NCBI GenBank assembly: GCA_020848435.1
Contig: JADLAC010000052.1
Location: forward strand, 1-64,000
Source of the DNA: Burkholderiales bacterium
GTDB lineage: Bacteria; Pseudomonadota; Gammaproteobacteria; Burkholderiales; WYBJ01
Reading direction: 5' to 3'
DNA length: 64,000 nucleotides
Shown: piece by piece, positions 8,398 through 17,235 of the stretch
Layout: the number at the start of each line of letters is the position of its first letter
Position numbering within the stretch: the first letter of the stretch is position 1
Program-made: the position numbers and the translations under genes
The notes under the pieces: generated by a model
The model's database searches: none
The model's input: only the letters and a program-made list of their open reading frames with translations
What the model was told of the DNA's origin: nothing

Positions 8398-9186
8398 ATG
8401 GCAAGCTTGAGAGGCAAGACTGCATTGGTGACCGGATCGACCGGCGGCATCGGCGAAGCGTTCGCGCACGCGTTTGCCCGCGAGGGCTGCAACGTCGTGC
8501 TGAACGGCCTGGGCGAGGCCGCCGCGATCGAGCGCCTGCGCTGCGCGCTAGCCGCCGAGCATGGTGTCGAGGTGGTATATGAAGGCGCCGATCTCGCGCG
8601 CGCCGACCAGGTAGCGGCGATGATGGCGAGCGCCCTCGATCGCTTCGGTACGATCGACGTCCTGGTGAACAACGCCGTGACCCGTCACTATGCGCCGGTC
8701 GAAGCATTCCCCGTGGACAAGTGGGAGCAGGCGCTGGCGGTGAACCTGTCGGCCGCGTTTCATAGCGTGCGCCTCGCTCTGCCGGCGATGAAGCGTCGCA
8801 ACTGGGGGCGCATCATCAACATGGGATCTATCCATGCCACCCGCATGGTGCCAAACCGCATCGATTACATGACCACCAAGGCGGCGATCGTCGGCATGAC
8901 CAAGGCGATCGCGCTCGAGTGCGCCGAGACCGGCATCACCTGCAACGCGCTGTGCCCGGGCTGGGTACTGACCCCGCACGCCGAACGCCAGATCGCTGCG
9001 CGCATGCAGGAGAAATCGCTTGCGCGCGAGCAAGCCGTCGCCGAGCTGCTGACCGTCCGCCAGCCGAGCCGCCGGCCCATCATGCCGGCCGAGGTCGCGG
9101 CGCTGGGACTTTTCCTGTGTACCGATACGGCGGCGAACATCACCGGGGCCGCCTTGCCGATCGACGGCGGCTGGGCCGCCGGCTAG
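8398..9186 (+). CDS. SDR-family dehydrogenase, similar to 3-hydroxybutyrate dehydrogenase
   Basis: This 262-residue classical short-chain dehydrogenase oxidises or reduces a hydroxy/keto group with NAD(H) or NADP(H). The nucleotide-binding motif is TGSTGGIGEAFA (about residues 12-23). The structural LVNNAV is in place of the usual NNAG. The catalytic Ser is in NMGSIHA and Tyr/Lys are in DYMTTKAA. Its overall pattern, including the long C-terminal substrate loop and final GAALPIDGGW, is closest to D-3-hydroxybutyrate dehydrogenases. It follows the GNAT gene by 10 bp. Its substrate may instead be a product of the IclR-controlled pathway. Confidence 0.82.
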   Translation: MASLRGKTALVTGSTGGIGEAFAHAFAREGCNVVLNGLGEAAAIERLRCALAAEHGVEVVYEGADLARADQVAAMMASALDRFGTIDVLVNNAVTRHYAPVEAFPVDKWEQALAVNLSAAFHSVRLALPAMKRRNWGRIINMGSIHATRMVPNRIDYMTTKAAIVGMTKAIALECAETGITCNALCPGWVLTPHAERQIAARMQEKSLAREQAVAELLTVRQPSRRPIMPAEVAALGLFLCTDTAANITGAALPIDGGWAAG

Positions 9187-9200
9187 GGTCGCAAGACATC

Positions 9201-9230
9201 GCGCGAAATCGAGTCCGACCGGCTCCCAGG
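9201..9230. repeat. Dispersed repeat family A, short copy 1
   Basis: The 30-bp motif GCGCGAAATC followed by GAGTCCGACCGGCTCCCAGG lies in the convergent spacer between the SDR and MFS genes. Similar copies are at 10510-10560, 22491-22516, 32659-32687 and 44122-44174. Confidence 0.7.
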
Positions 9231-9264
9231 TCGCGCCGCGTGCCGATTGGCGTCCAACCGAGCT

Positions 9265-10389
9265 TCAGCCTTTGCGCAGCACCTTCGCCGCGAACGCGAG
9301 ACAGGCCGCGTTGAGCCAGAACACCGGGCCGACGCCGAAAGCGGTGCCGAGCCCGCCGGAGGCGATCGGCACGGCGAAGTGCATGAAGTGGTTCACCATG
9401 AGGCGCACGCCGTTGGCTTCCCCGGCCCGCGCCGCCGGCGCGCGGCTGTACGTGATCATCATCGACAGCGGTTGTCCGAGGCCCAGGGTGAGGCCGAGCG
9501 CGATCGAGAGCGTCGCCAGCGCGTAGACGTCGCGAAACAGCGGAAAGACGACGAACAGCAGCGCGGCAACGATCATGGCCCAGGCGAGCAGGCCCGCTTC
9601 CGACAGCCGCTGCACCAGCGGCGGCAGGAAGAAGCGGGCGACGAACGCGGCGGCGCCGAACAGCGCCAGCAAGACGCCGATGGTCGCGGCGCCGAATCCC
9701 ATGGCATGGGCGTGCACGGGCAGGTAGAAGGTGTAGAGATCCCAGCCCGTGACGACCAACCCGCTCGATAGAAAGCTCGAGCGCAGCGGCTTGTCGCGCA
9801 ACAGCTCGAACGCGCTCGACCGCACGGCGGCGGGCGGCGCATCGCTACGCAAGCGCAACAGCCCCGGCAGCAGCGGCAGCCCCATGACGGGCACCGCGGC
9901 GATGAGTGCCAGCACCAGGTAGCTCGGCGTCGCTCCGAGATGCTGCACGGCGAAGCCCGCGCCGAGCGGTCCGAACAGCGTCGACAGCGAATAGCCCTGG
10001 CTCAAGATGCTGAAGTTGCGCGCGCGCGTGCTCGGCGTGCTGAGAAGCGCGATCAGGCTCTGGACCGAGACGTTGAAGAAGATGAAGCCTGCGCCGATCA
10101 CCACCGCCGAAACGTAGAGCGCGTTGATGGATGCGAACGCATACGGCAGCACCAGCGCGAACAAGACCAGTGCGCTGCCGAGCAGCATCGGACGCAGCGG
10201 TCCGAGACGATCGCTCAGCTTGCCCGCCTGGATCGCGAGCAGCAAGGACAGCGCGGCATACAGACCGGCCAGCACGCCGACCTGGAGAGGATTCGCGCCC
10301 AGCTCGAGCGCGAACAGCGATGCGACCAGGCGGCTGCCGATGTAGCAGCCGTGGGTCAGCAGACTGAGCAGCGTGACGGCATAGACCAT
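9265..10389 (-). CDS. MFS transporter
   Basis: This is an integral membrane protein of 374 residues with about eleven or twelve hydrophobic segments. The major facilitator loop 2-3 signature is visible as GKLSDRLGPLRPML (about residues 56-69). It belongs to the drug/metabolite exporter-like branch. It has no associated regulator: it faces the SDR gene convergently and follows the beta-hydroxyacid dehydrogenase gene on the same strand after a 168-bp gap. The substrate is unknown. Confidence 0.86.
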   Translation of the reverse strand: MVYAVTLLSLLTHGCYIGSRLVASLFALELGANPLQVGVLAGLYAALSLLLAIQAGKLSDRLGPLRPMLLGSALVLFALVLPYAFASINALYVSAVVIGAGFIFFNVSVQSLIALLSTPSTRARNFSILSQGYSLSTLFGPLGAGFAVQHLGATPSYLVLALIAAVPVMGLPLLPGLLRLRSDAPPAAVRSSAFELLRDKPLRSSFLSSGLVVTGWDLYTFYLPVHAHAMGFGAATIGVLLALFGAAAFVARFFLPPLVQRLSEAGLLAWAMIVAALLFVVFPLFRDVYALATLSIALGLTLGLGQPLSMMITYSRAPAARAGEANGVRLMVNHFMHFAVPIASGGLGTAFGVGPVFWLNAACLAFAAKVLRKG

Positions 10390-10509
10390 GCCTTCGCCGC
10401 CAGGCTAGCCCGGATACTTCATCGGCGGCTTGCGCATGCGCCGGAGCGACCGCGTGAAACAGCCGGGGCGAGGAGGCTGTCGCGGCGTCTGCGTCGCCAT
10501 CCTAGCGCT

Positions 10510-10560
10510 GCGCGAAATCGCCGCCGTCGCACACGTGAAACCAAGCCCGATAGGCTCCTA
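10510..10560. repeat. Dispersed repeat family A, long copy 2
   Basis: This 51-bp long form starts GCGCGAAATCGCCGCCG and ends in CCGATAGGCTCCTA. Compared with the short copies it has about 22 extra bases between GCGCGAAATC and the AAGCCCGA core. Its last three bases are the stop codon of the minus-strand dehydrogenase gene. Confidence 0.7.
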
Positions 10561-11484
10561 ACGCAGGTCGCTGCCGGTGACGCGCTCCAGGATGCGCACG
10601 ATTTCGGTGTGGTCGGCGTTGCCGCCCAGCGCCTGCTCGGCCTCGTTCCACAGCGGCACGCAATGCTGCCCGAGCGGCATCGGCGCTGCCACTGCCGCGG
10701 CGAGGTCGAGCGCGGTGCGCAAGTCCTTGGCCATGAGCCCGATGGAGAAACCGGAGCCGAAGCTGCGCGACAGGATGAACTGGGCGAACTTCACCTCGGT
10801 GGCGTTGTTCTTGCCGGTCGAGGCGTTCAGCACTTCGAGCGCCTTGTGCGGATCGAGACCGAAGCGTTGCGCCGCGACCAGTCCCTCGGCTGCGGCCAGC
10901 AGGCCGGTGGCCGAGACGTAGTTGTTCAAGCACTTGATGGCATCGCCCGCGCCGAGGCCGCCGACCACGAAAAGCTGTGAGCCCATGGCGCCGAGCAGCG
11001 GCCGGCAGCGATCGATGACCGCGCTGTCGCCGCCGATCATCACGGCGAGCTGACCCGAGACCGCGCGCCGCACGCCGCCGGACACCGGTGCATCGATCAT
11101 GTGAATGCCGCGGCGCGCGAGCTCCTCGCCGAGCGTGCGGGTGCCGACGGGGGCGGAGGAGCTCATGTCGATCAGCACGGAACCCGCGGGGAGGGCGTCC
11201 GCGAGCCCCGTATCGGGCGCCCCGTCGCGGCCCAGCGCGACTTCGCGCACGATGCGCCCGTCGGGCAGCATGGTGATCACCACCCGGCAGGCGCGCGCGA
11301 GATCGCTCACGCGCTCGTACACCGGCGCGTCCAGCTCCTTGCCCAGGTCGCGCGCGAGGGCGGGGTCGAGGTCGTTCAATGCGAGCTGAAAGCCCGCGCG
11401 CTTGAGGTTGCGCGTCATGGGCGCGCCCATCTTGCCCAAACCGATGAAGCCGACGCGCTCGGGCGGCGTGAACGGATCCGTCAT
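10558..11484 (-). CDS. NAD(P)-binding beta-hydroxyacid dehydrogenase (3-hydroxyisobutyrate dehydrogenase family)
   Basis: This 308-residue protein has an N-terminal Rossmann motif VGFIGLGKMGAPM and the family's substrate-binding DAPVSGGVR segment (about residues 127-135). The catalytic lysine lies in NASTGKNNATEV. These are hallmarks of 3-hydroxyisobutyrate, tartronate semialdehyde and related dehydrogenases. The ATG at 11484 is chosen because GGAGG stands 6 bp upstream; a longer frame to 11529 has no such signal. It is divergent from the PrpF-type isomerase, and both could serve a branched hydroxyacid pathway, though nothing in the sequence proves this. Confidence 0.88.
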   Translation of the reverse strand: MTDPFTPPERVGFIGLGKMGAPMTRNLKRAGFQLALNDLDPALARDLGKELDAPVYERVSDLARACRVVITMLPDGRIVREVALGRDGAPDTGLADALPAGSVLIDMSSSAPVGTRTLGEELARRGIHMIDAPVSGGVRRAVSGQLAVMIGGDSAVIDRCRPLLGAMGSQLFVVGGLGAGDAIKCLNNYVSATGLLAAAEGLVAAQRFGLDPHKALEVLNASTGKNNATEVKFAQFILSRSFGSGFSIGLMAKDLRTALDLAAAVAAPMPLGQHCVPLWNEAEQALGGNADHTEIVRILERVTGSDLR

Positions 11485-11635
11485 GAAGCCTCCAGGATGG
11501 CGGTGAGTCGAAAGCAGGGATAGTAGCATCGACCCAGCCGCCCGCCTGCGCTAGGCCTGCGCGCGAGGGCGGCACAGGCCCGCATGGCATAATCGAGCCT
11601 TGTTCGCGAAACGCGTGCGGCGAGGAGATTCGACG

Positions 11636-12835
11636 ATGAAACAGCTCAAGCTTCCGGCCGTGTTCATGCGCGGCGGCACCAGCAAGGCGATCGTGTTCCA
11701 GCAGAAGGATTTGCCGGCCGAGCGTGCGCTGTGGGACGACATCTTCCTGGCCGCGATCGGCAGCCCCGACCCGAGCGGGCGCCAGCTCGACGGCATGGGC
11801 GGCGGGGTTTCGTCGCTCTCCAAGGTCTGCGTGGTAGGTCCGTCGTCGCGGCCCGATGCCGACATCGACTACACCTTCGCGCAGGTGCTGGTGAAGGACC
11901 GCAAGGTCGACTATTCGGGCAACTGCGGCAACATGTCGTCGGCGATGGGGCCGTTCGCCGTCGACGAGGGCATGGTCGCGGCGGGCGGTGCGGATGCGGT
12001 CGTGCGCATTCACAATACCAATACGAAGAAGATCATCCGTTCGCGCTTCGCGCTCGACCAAGGGCTCGCCGCGGTCGACGGCGAGCTCGCCATTCCGGGC
12101 GTGTCGGGGACCGGTGCGCCGGTGCGGCTCGAGTTTCTCAACCCGGGCGGCGCGACCACCGGCAAGCTGCTGCCGACGGGCAACGTCACCGACGTGCTCG
12201 ACGTGCCGGGGCTGGGTCGGATCACCGTATCGATGGTGGATGCGGCCAACGCGTGCGTGTTCGTGCGCGCCCAGGACGTGGGCTTGACCGGCGTGGAGAT
12301 GCCAGATGCGCTGGATGGCAACCGCGAAGTCATGGCCAAGCTCGGCGCGATTCGTCTCGCCGCATCGGTCGCGATGGGGATCGGCAAGAATCTCGAGGAA
12401 GCGGCCAGGAAGACCACCGTGCCGTTCGTCGGCTTCGTTTCGGCGCCGCAGTCGGCCAAGACGCTCGCCGGGGAGGCCATTGCCGCCGAGGACATCGATC
12501 TCACGGGGCGCATGCTTTCGAACGGGCAGGCGCACCGCGCGCTGCCGCTCACGGCATCGCTGTGCATGGCGGTTGCGGCGCGCCTGGAAGGCAGTCTCGT
12601 GCACGCCGCCGCACGCAGGACCGAAGACACGGATGCGCCGATTCGAATCGGCATGCCGTCGGGCGTGCTGGTGGTCGCGGCCAGCGTCAAGCGCCAGGAC
12701 GGGCAGTGGGTGGCCGAGCAGGGGGCGTTCTACCGCACCGCGCGGCGCTTGTTCGAGGGTGCCGTGTACGTGCGCGCTTCGCAGGTCGGCGCTCAAGCCG
12801 ATGCGCTGCGTCCTCGAACCGAGTCGGCGCATTGA
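11636..12835 (+). CDS. PrpF-family cis-trans isomerase/tautomerase
   Basis: This 399-residue protein is of the PrpF family, which has a diaminopimelate-epimerase-like fold. Members isomerise 2-methyl-cis-aconitate to trans or tautomerise 4-oxalomesaconate. The N-terminal FMRGGTSKAIVF holds the conserved lysine. The NCGNMSSAMGPFAV segment (about residues 97-110) holds the active-site cysteine. Length and motifs are complete. Start: GAGGAG lies 8 bp before ATG 11636. A CATAAT at 11588-11593 is a possible -10. It is not next to prpB, prpC or acnD as in propionate operons, but shares the window with aconitase X, two LeuCD pairs and two MmgE/PrpD genes. Confidence 0.86.
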   Translation: MKQLKLPAVFMRGGTSKAIVFQQKDLPAERALWDDIFLAAIGSPDPSGRQLDGMGGGVSSLSKVCVVGPSSRPDADIDYTFAQVLVKDRKVDYSGNCGNMSSAMGPFAVDEGMVAAGGADAVVRIHNTNTKKIIRSRFALDQGLAAVDGELAIPGVSGTGAPVRLEFLNPGGATTGKLLPTGNVTDVLDVPGLGRITVSMVDAANACVFVRAQDVGLTGVEMPDALDGNREVMAKLGAIRLAASVAMGIGKNLEEAARKTTVPFVGFVSAPQSAKTLAGEAIAAEDIDLTGRMLSNGQAHRALPLTASLCMAVAARLEGSLVHAAARRTEDTDAPIRIGMPSGVLVVAASVKRQDGQWVAEQGAFYRTARRLFEGAVYVRASQVGAQADALRPRTESAH

Positions 12836-12888
12836 GCGGGCTTGCGGGCGGCTCGGTCGTGCGGGATGACGTTTTCGGATAGTTAGCC

Positions 12889-13170
12889 GTGTGGGTGATC
12901 CTGCTTTACTTCGTCGCCAGCGTGTTCATCGTGATCGGCTTCATGCTGCTGTTCGCTTTCCGCCGCACGCGCCGCTGGGAGCTGATCGTGTTGTCGTTCG
13001 TGTATTCGGGGTCGGGCTTGGCCGCGGGCTATTCGCTGCAATGGTGGCCGCTGATCGCGGGCTTCGTCGTGGCCTGGCTGCTCAAGTTCGCCGGCTACGA
13101 TCCGGACAAGCCGATCGAAAGCAGGGTAAACGGACGCTCGGCCTCGGATCGGCCGCCCGGGACTGGCTAG
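12889..13170 (+). CDS. Small membrane protein, unknown function
   Basis: This 93-residue protein starts with GTG. It is almost wholly hydrophobic up to residue 68, with two or three membrane segments (about 2-22, 32-48, 49-67) separated by a basic FRRTRRWE loop. The tail is polar and probably cytoplasmic. I do not recognise a family. Its stop codon shares the palindrome CTAG (13167-13170) with the stop of the opposite-strand PilZ-like gene, so the two genes converge with a 4-bp overlap. It follows the PrpF gene by 53 bp and may be cotranscribed with it. Confidence 0.6.
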   Translation: MWVILLYFVASVFIVIGFMLLFAFRRTRRWELIVLSFVYSGSGLAAGYSLQWWPLIAGFVVAWLLKFAGYDPDKPIESRVNGRSASDRPPGTG

Positions 13171-14876
13171 CCGCTTGGCGGCAGATCGGGCAGCAGCGTG
13201 ATTTCGACCCGCTCATAGTCGTAACCGCGTTCCAGCACACCTTCGAGCCTGGCCCGGCGCCAACGCTTCTCGAACGAAATCATGCATTCGATCGGGCCGG
13301 CGAAGGCGCCTTGATCGAGCAGCAGCGAAGGCGCGCCTTCGCCGCGAAGCAGGATGGCATCGTGATAGATGTCGGCGGTGCCTGCGACCGCGACCCAAGT
13401 GTTGCCGGCGTCGCCGCTGCCGATGCGAAGCCGGGCGCAGGCCGCATCGGCCGGGATGGTTTGGAGTCCGATCGACAGGCGGCCCTGCGCCGTACGGCTC
13501 AAGCGTCGCAGGACGGCGGTCTGCCATTCCAGGCTGTCGAGGCGGCGATACCCGACCAGCATACCGATGCGCGCCCAGCCGCCGTGGGCCTGGGCGAACG
13601 CGCCCAGGCCGGTTTCACTGATGTCGGTGATCGCCCAGCGCTCGGTCATCTGCCGGTCGCCTTCGAGCTCGAACTTCTGCAGCGTCTCCATGGCCGTGGC
13701 AGCCGGCTGCGCGCGGCCGGCATCCTCGCCCGTATCGCCGACGGAACCGAAGCGCAGCTTGCCGAAGAGCTTGTGGTCGTAGGGCGTGTTCTCTTCGTAA
13801 CTCAACTGACCGCCGGCCTTGGCGAATTCGCTCGCGGCGATCATGCGGCGGACCTGGCCGACGCCGTGGGTCGCCAGTACCTCGCCTTCGGTGCGGTCGC
13901 GCCGATGCTGGCGTTGCGGCGGCTCGACCGACCAATGCGCGATGACGAGATGGAGCAGGCTGCGATATGCGTCGCTGTCCAGGCGCGCGGGTGCAAGCCA
14001 GTCGGGCACCGCGGCCGAGGCTAGGGCCTGTTTGCGCAGTGCGCCGAGCTGTGCATATGCCCCCGCTGCACCGAAAAAACGCTGTCCCGGCCGCGGCCGC
14101 AGTCCTTTCAGCCAGCGCCGCACGATCGGATCGCGGCCTGGATCGAGCACGAAGGGGGTCGATTCGCGATAGCTCTCCGAGAACTGGTAATGGGTGGCGA
14201 AGCGCCGCAAGACCAGGTCGAGCGCAGCCATCTGCGCGGGCAGCAGGTTCGCGATCGGCGCCGCCTCGAACAGCAGCGCGATCAGGAACTCGCGTTCAAC
14301 GCTGGTCTGGTAGCCGCCGTGGGGATAGAGCTCGATGAGCGTGCCCGTACCGGCGCCTTCGCTCGACGAGGCCAAGCCGATCGCGTGCTCCCAGTAGCTC
14401 GGCTCGACGTCGCGATAGCGCAGGCGCAGCAGCGACTTGTAGCGCCCGAGCGCGGTCATCGCGCGGCAGCCGATCACGACCGTATCGCTACGCTCTGCCT
14501 CCCCCTGTGGCGCGCGCGCGGCGAGGGCATCCAGGCAGACGCGATAGCCCGTATGGAGATTGCGGTAGTAGCGCGCCAAGGCGAGCCAGGCGCCGTCCGA
14601 GATACGCCGGCCACGTTCGTCTTCGAACAGATCGAGCCAGACCTGGGCCAACGGCTCCTGCGCCCGCTCGTCCAGGCGTTTCAACGCCCGCCGCAGGCGG
14701 CTCGCCTCGATCTGGAGCGCAGCCGCGTGCTCGAACTGCTCGCCGATCGCCTCGATGGTGCGCGCGGGCAGCGTGACCGGCAGCGCGGCGATGAAGTTGT
14801 CCAGACCGCGCTCGGAGCCGAGCGAGTCGGGATCGTCATCGGCCTGGGTGAACTGCTTCGCCAGCCACTTGAACAT
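13167..14876 (-). CDS. Large protein with a C-terminal PilZ-like region
   Basis: This protein has 569 residues from ATG 14876; ATG 14948 would add 24 proline/glutamine-rich residues. The N-terminal two thirds are helical, without a motif I can assign. The C-terminal third contains WAITDISETGLGAFAQAHGG, resembling the D/NxSxxG strand of PilZ domains. The RxxxR part of a c-di-GMP site is not clear, so nucleotide binding is uncertain. Similar large proteins occur as single genes in Betaproteobacteria. It is not in an operon: it is convergent with the small membrane protein and its 5' side faces the stop of the MmgE/PrpD gene about 270 bp away. Confidence 0.6.
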   Translation of the reverse strand: MFKWLAKQFTQADDDPDSLGSERGLDNFIAALPVTLPARTIEAIGEQFEHAAALQIEASRLRRALKRLDERAQEPLAQVWLDLFEDERGRRISDGAWLALARYYRNLHTGYRVCLDALAARAPQGEAERSDTVVIGCRAMTALGRYKSLLRLRYRDVEPSYWEHAIGLASSSEGAGTGTLIELYPHGGYQTSVEREFLIALLFEAAPIANLLPAQMAALDLVLRRFATHYQFSESYRESTPFVLDPGRDPIVRRWLKGLRPRPGQRFFGAAGAYAQLGALRKQALASAAVPDWLAPARLDSDAYRSLLHLVIAHWSVEPPQRQHRRDRTEGEVLATHGVGQVRRMIAASEFAKAGGQLSYEENTPYDHKLFGKLRFGSVGDTGEDAGRAQPAATAMETLQKFELEGDRQMTERWAITDISETGLGAFAQAHGGWARIGMLVGYRRLDSLEWQTAVLRRLSRTAQGRLSIGLQTIPADAACARLRIGSGDAGNTWVAVAGTADIYHDAILLRGEGAPSLLLDQGAFAGPIECMISFEKRWRRARLEGVLERGYDYERVEITLLPDLPPSG

Positions 14877-15149
14877 GCGACGTGAAGCCTGCTCGCGCTC
14901 GGGTTGCGGCGCCGCCTGTGAATTACTCAACGGAGGGTACCAGTGCATGCAGGCTTCTTACAACCGCGCTGGCGGATTGCGGCTGCGTTCCGTATCGACG
15001 TGCCTGTGGTATCGGCCGCGATTGCGACAAACTTTACGGTCACGCTCGCCGCGAGCGGTGCGGGGCGAGGCCGCCCGCGATCAGGCCCGCCGCGAAGCCG
15101 CCTGCGATGCGTGGGTGCGCGACCTGGTGCAGGCCGAGGCCGCTTCGGA

Positions 15150-16586
15150 TCACGCCCGCCGCGACGCCGCGCGGCGGCGCAGCGGCTGGACGTTATTCGA
15201 GCGGCGCGCGGGACGAGAGGCAGCCGCGCCTTGCGCTTCCCGAATGATCGTCAGCATGCGGGCAACGGCGTCCTTGCGGGCCCGCGGCAAGGCGGCGATG
15301 GCAGCCTGCAAGCGAGCGCTGCGGCGCGCATCGAGGCGCCGGCCCAGGCAGTCGTTGAGCTTGATGGCGTGATCTTCGAGGCTCACCGGCGGCTGGCCCC
15401 AGCAGCCCTTGGGGCCGTGCGAGACGGCGCTGTAGCGGCCGCCGTCGGTGCAATCGGCCTCGATCTCGACTCGCATCTGGCGCCATTCGCCGGCTATCGC
15501 CGGATCCTGGGTGAGCCGCATGCGCGGCAGCAGCGCCTGCATGTCCGCGCGCAAGCGGCGCTCGTCGCTGAACGTATCGATGCCGACCGCGCCGTCGAGC
15601 AGCGCCGCGGCGGCGGTGTACTGGAGGCTGAACTTGCCGTCCAGACCGGTCGCGGGCTGCGGCCGATCGACATACTGCATCACCGGGGAGATGATGCGCA
15701 CCTCGCCCAGGCGCGCCGGATCGCCCACCTGCTCGCGCAGCGCGAGCGCCGCGGTGATGGCGAAGTGCGTCGCGTACTGGGAAGGAAAGAGCTTGATCGC
15801 CAGCCCGGGATCGACCACGCGCCACGGCCGGCCGTACGCGAGCAAGCGCTGCGCGTCGAAGCCGTCCGGGTAGAAGGTCTGCACCAGGCCCTTGTGCGCT
15901 TCGAATACATCCACGTTGCCGCTGAAGCCGATCTCGGCGAGCAGGGCGGCATCGAGCCCGGCCGCGGCCGCGCCGCCGCAATGCGCCGACTTGGTCATCG
16001 TGCCGACATTCGCGAGCACGCTGCCGCAGCGCGAAGCGGCGATGCCGAACGCGTGCCGCAAGCGCATGCTGTCGAGCTTCAGCAGGTGCGCGGCGCTGAC
16101 CACGGCGCCCATGACGCCCGCCACGCCGGGTGGATGGAAGCGCAAGTGCTCCGGTTCGTACTGGTCGCCGGCGTATTGCATGCGTCCCTGGATCTCCATG
16201 CCCTTGGCGACGGCTGCGACGACCTCGGCGCCGTTGAGCCCACGCGCTTCCGCGAGCGCGAGCGCCACCGGCACCGTTGGCGACACCGAGTGTGTGGGTG
16301 GGCTCCACATCGGCTCGAAATCGAGCACGTGCGTCGCCATGGCGTTGATGTAGGCGGCGTGCACCGGGGAGGCGCGAAAGCCCAACCCCCACACGCTGCT
16401 CTTCGGCTTGGAGCCGAGCGCGCGCAGGTGCTTTGCCATCAACCGGATCGGCGCCTGCGCGCAGCCGGCCAGACCGACCGCGATGCCGTCGGCGATCGCT
16501 TGCACGGTGCGGCGGCTGACCTCCGCGGGCAAATCGTGCGAGCCGATCGCGGCGATGGTTTCGGCCAACTGCGCTGTTACGCCCAT
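15150..16586 (-). CDS. MmgE/PrpD family protein (module 1)
   Basis: This 478-residue protein is of the MmgE/PrpD family, which includes 2-methylcitrate dehydratase PrpD and cis-aconitate decarboxylase. Family features seen are VLDFEPMWSPPTHS near residue 90 (the D/E-F-x-x-x-H region), the MTKSAHCGGAAAAGLDAALLAEIGF segment near 200, and the GKFSLQYTAAAALLDG segment near 320. The last 30 residues are Arg/Ala-rich and look non-conserved. Eighteen bases upstream is the LeuD-like gene on the same strand, so mmgE/prpD, leuD and leuC form one operon. It probably acts on the same carboxylate as the LeuCD-like hydratase, before or after it. Confidence 0.88.
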   Translation of the reverse strand: MGVTAQLAETIAAIGSHDLPAEVSRRTVQAIADGIAVGLAGCAQAPIRLMAKHLRALGSKPKSSVWGLGFRASPVHAAYINAMATHVLDFEPMWSPPTHSVSPTVPVALALAEARGLNGAEVVAAVAKGMEIQGRMQYAGDQYEPEHLRFHPPGVAGVMGAVVSAAHLLKLDSMRLRHAFGIAASRCGSVLANVGTMTKSAHCGGAAAAGLDAALLAEIGFSGNVDVFEAHKGLVQTFYPDGFDAQRLLAYGRPWRVVDPGLAIKLFPSQYATHFAITAALALREQVGDPARLGEVRIISPVMQYVDRPQPATGLDGKFSLQYTAAAALLDGAVGIDTFSDERRLRADMQALLPRMRLTQDPAIAGEWRQMRVEIEADCTDGGRYSAVSHGPKGCWGQPPVSLEDHAIKLNDCLGRRLDARRSARLQAAIAALPRARKDAVARMLTIIREAQGAAASRPARRSNNVQPLRRRAASRRA

Positions 16587-16604
16587 TGCATGGTCCTCGT
16601 GTGT

Positions 16605-17213
16605 TCAGCGATAGATCCAGGGCCGGCGTTCGCGGTCGGCGGCCTGGTAGGCGGCGATGGCGGGTTGCATGCGAAGGCTCATGCCGATTTCGTCGAGTCC
16701 TTGCAGCAGGGCATCGCGGCGACGCGCATCGACGCGAAACGGGCGTACCGAACCGTCGCGCGCGGTGACGCTCTGGGCTTCCAGGTCGACGTCGAGGCGG
16801 GGCTCGCCGCGCTCCAGGAGATCCATCAGCGCTGCGACGTCCTCGACCGCGAGCTCGATCAGGAGAATGCCGTTCTTGAATGCGTTGTCGAAGAAAATGC
16901 CGGCGAAGCTCGGCGCGATCAGAGCGCGAATGCCGTAGTCGAGCAGAGCCCAGGGCGCATGCTCGCGCGAGCTGCCGCAGCCGAAGTTCGCATCCGCGAC
17001 CAGGATTTGCGCTGCGCGATAGCGCGGCTGGTTCAAGACGAAGCTCGGGTCTTCGCGACCGTCCTGGCGGTAACGCCAATCGGCGAACAGGCCCACGCCG
17101 AGCGCGGCGCGCGAGGCGGTGATGAGATAGCGCATCGGGATGATCTGGTCGGTATCGACGCTCGCGCGCCGCAGGGGTGCGGCGACGGCATCGAGGCGGC
17201 GGAAGGCTTCCAT
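16605..17213 (-). CDS. 3-isopropylmalate dehydratase-like small subunit (LeuD family)
   Basis: This 202-residue swivel-domain subunit is of LeuD type. The substrate-loop motif VDTDQIIPMRYL and the NFGCGSSREHAPWALLDYG signature (about residues 71-89) are intact, and length is normal. The start is taken at ATG 17213, 22 bp after the LeuC-like stop; the frame extends further upstream only into LeuC. Its partner is the LeuC-like protein upstream. Because no other leucine genes are present and a PrpD-family gene follows, this is likely a catabolic paralogue acting on a branched hydroxy-diacid rather than the biosynthetic isomerase. A true LeuD cannot be excluded. Confidence 0.86.
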   Translation of the reverse strand: MEAFRRLDAVAAPLRRASVDTDQIIPMRYLITASRAALGVGLFADWRYRQDGREDPSFVLNQPRYRAAQILVADANFGCGSSREHAPWALLDYGIRALIAPSFAGIFFDNAFKNGILLIELAVEDVAALMDLLERGEPRLDVDLEAQSVTARDGSVRPFRVDARRRDALLQGLDEIGMSLRMQPAIAAYQAADRERRPWIYR

Positions 17214-17235
17214 GATCGCGGATCTGGGGGGTGCT

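Noticed and set aside
15193..17079. Long minus-strand frame of about 630 codons over the PrpD and LeuD genes
   Set aside because: Arg/Ala-rich shadow of two well-supported genes in another frame; no domain visible.
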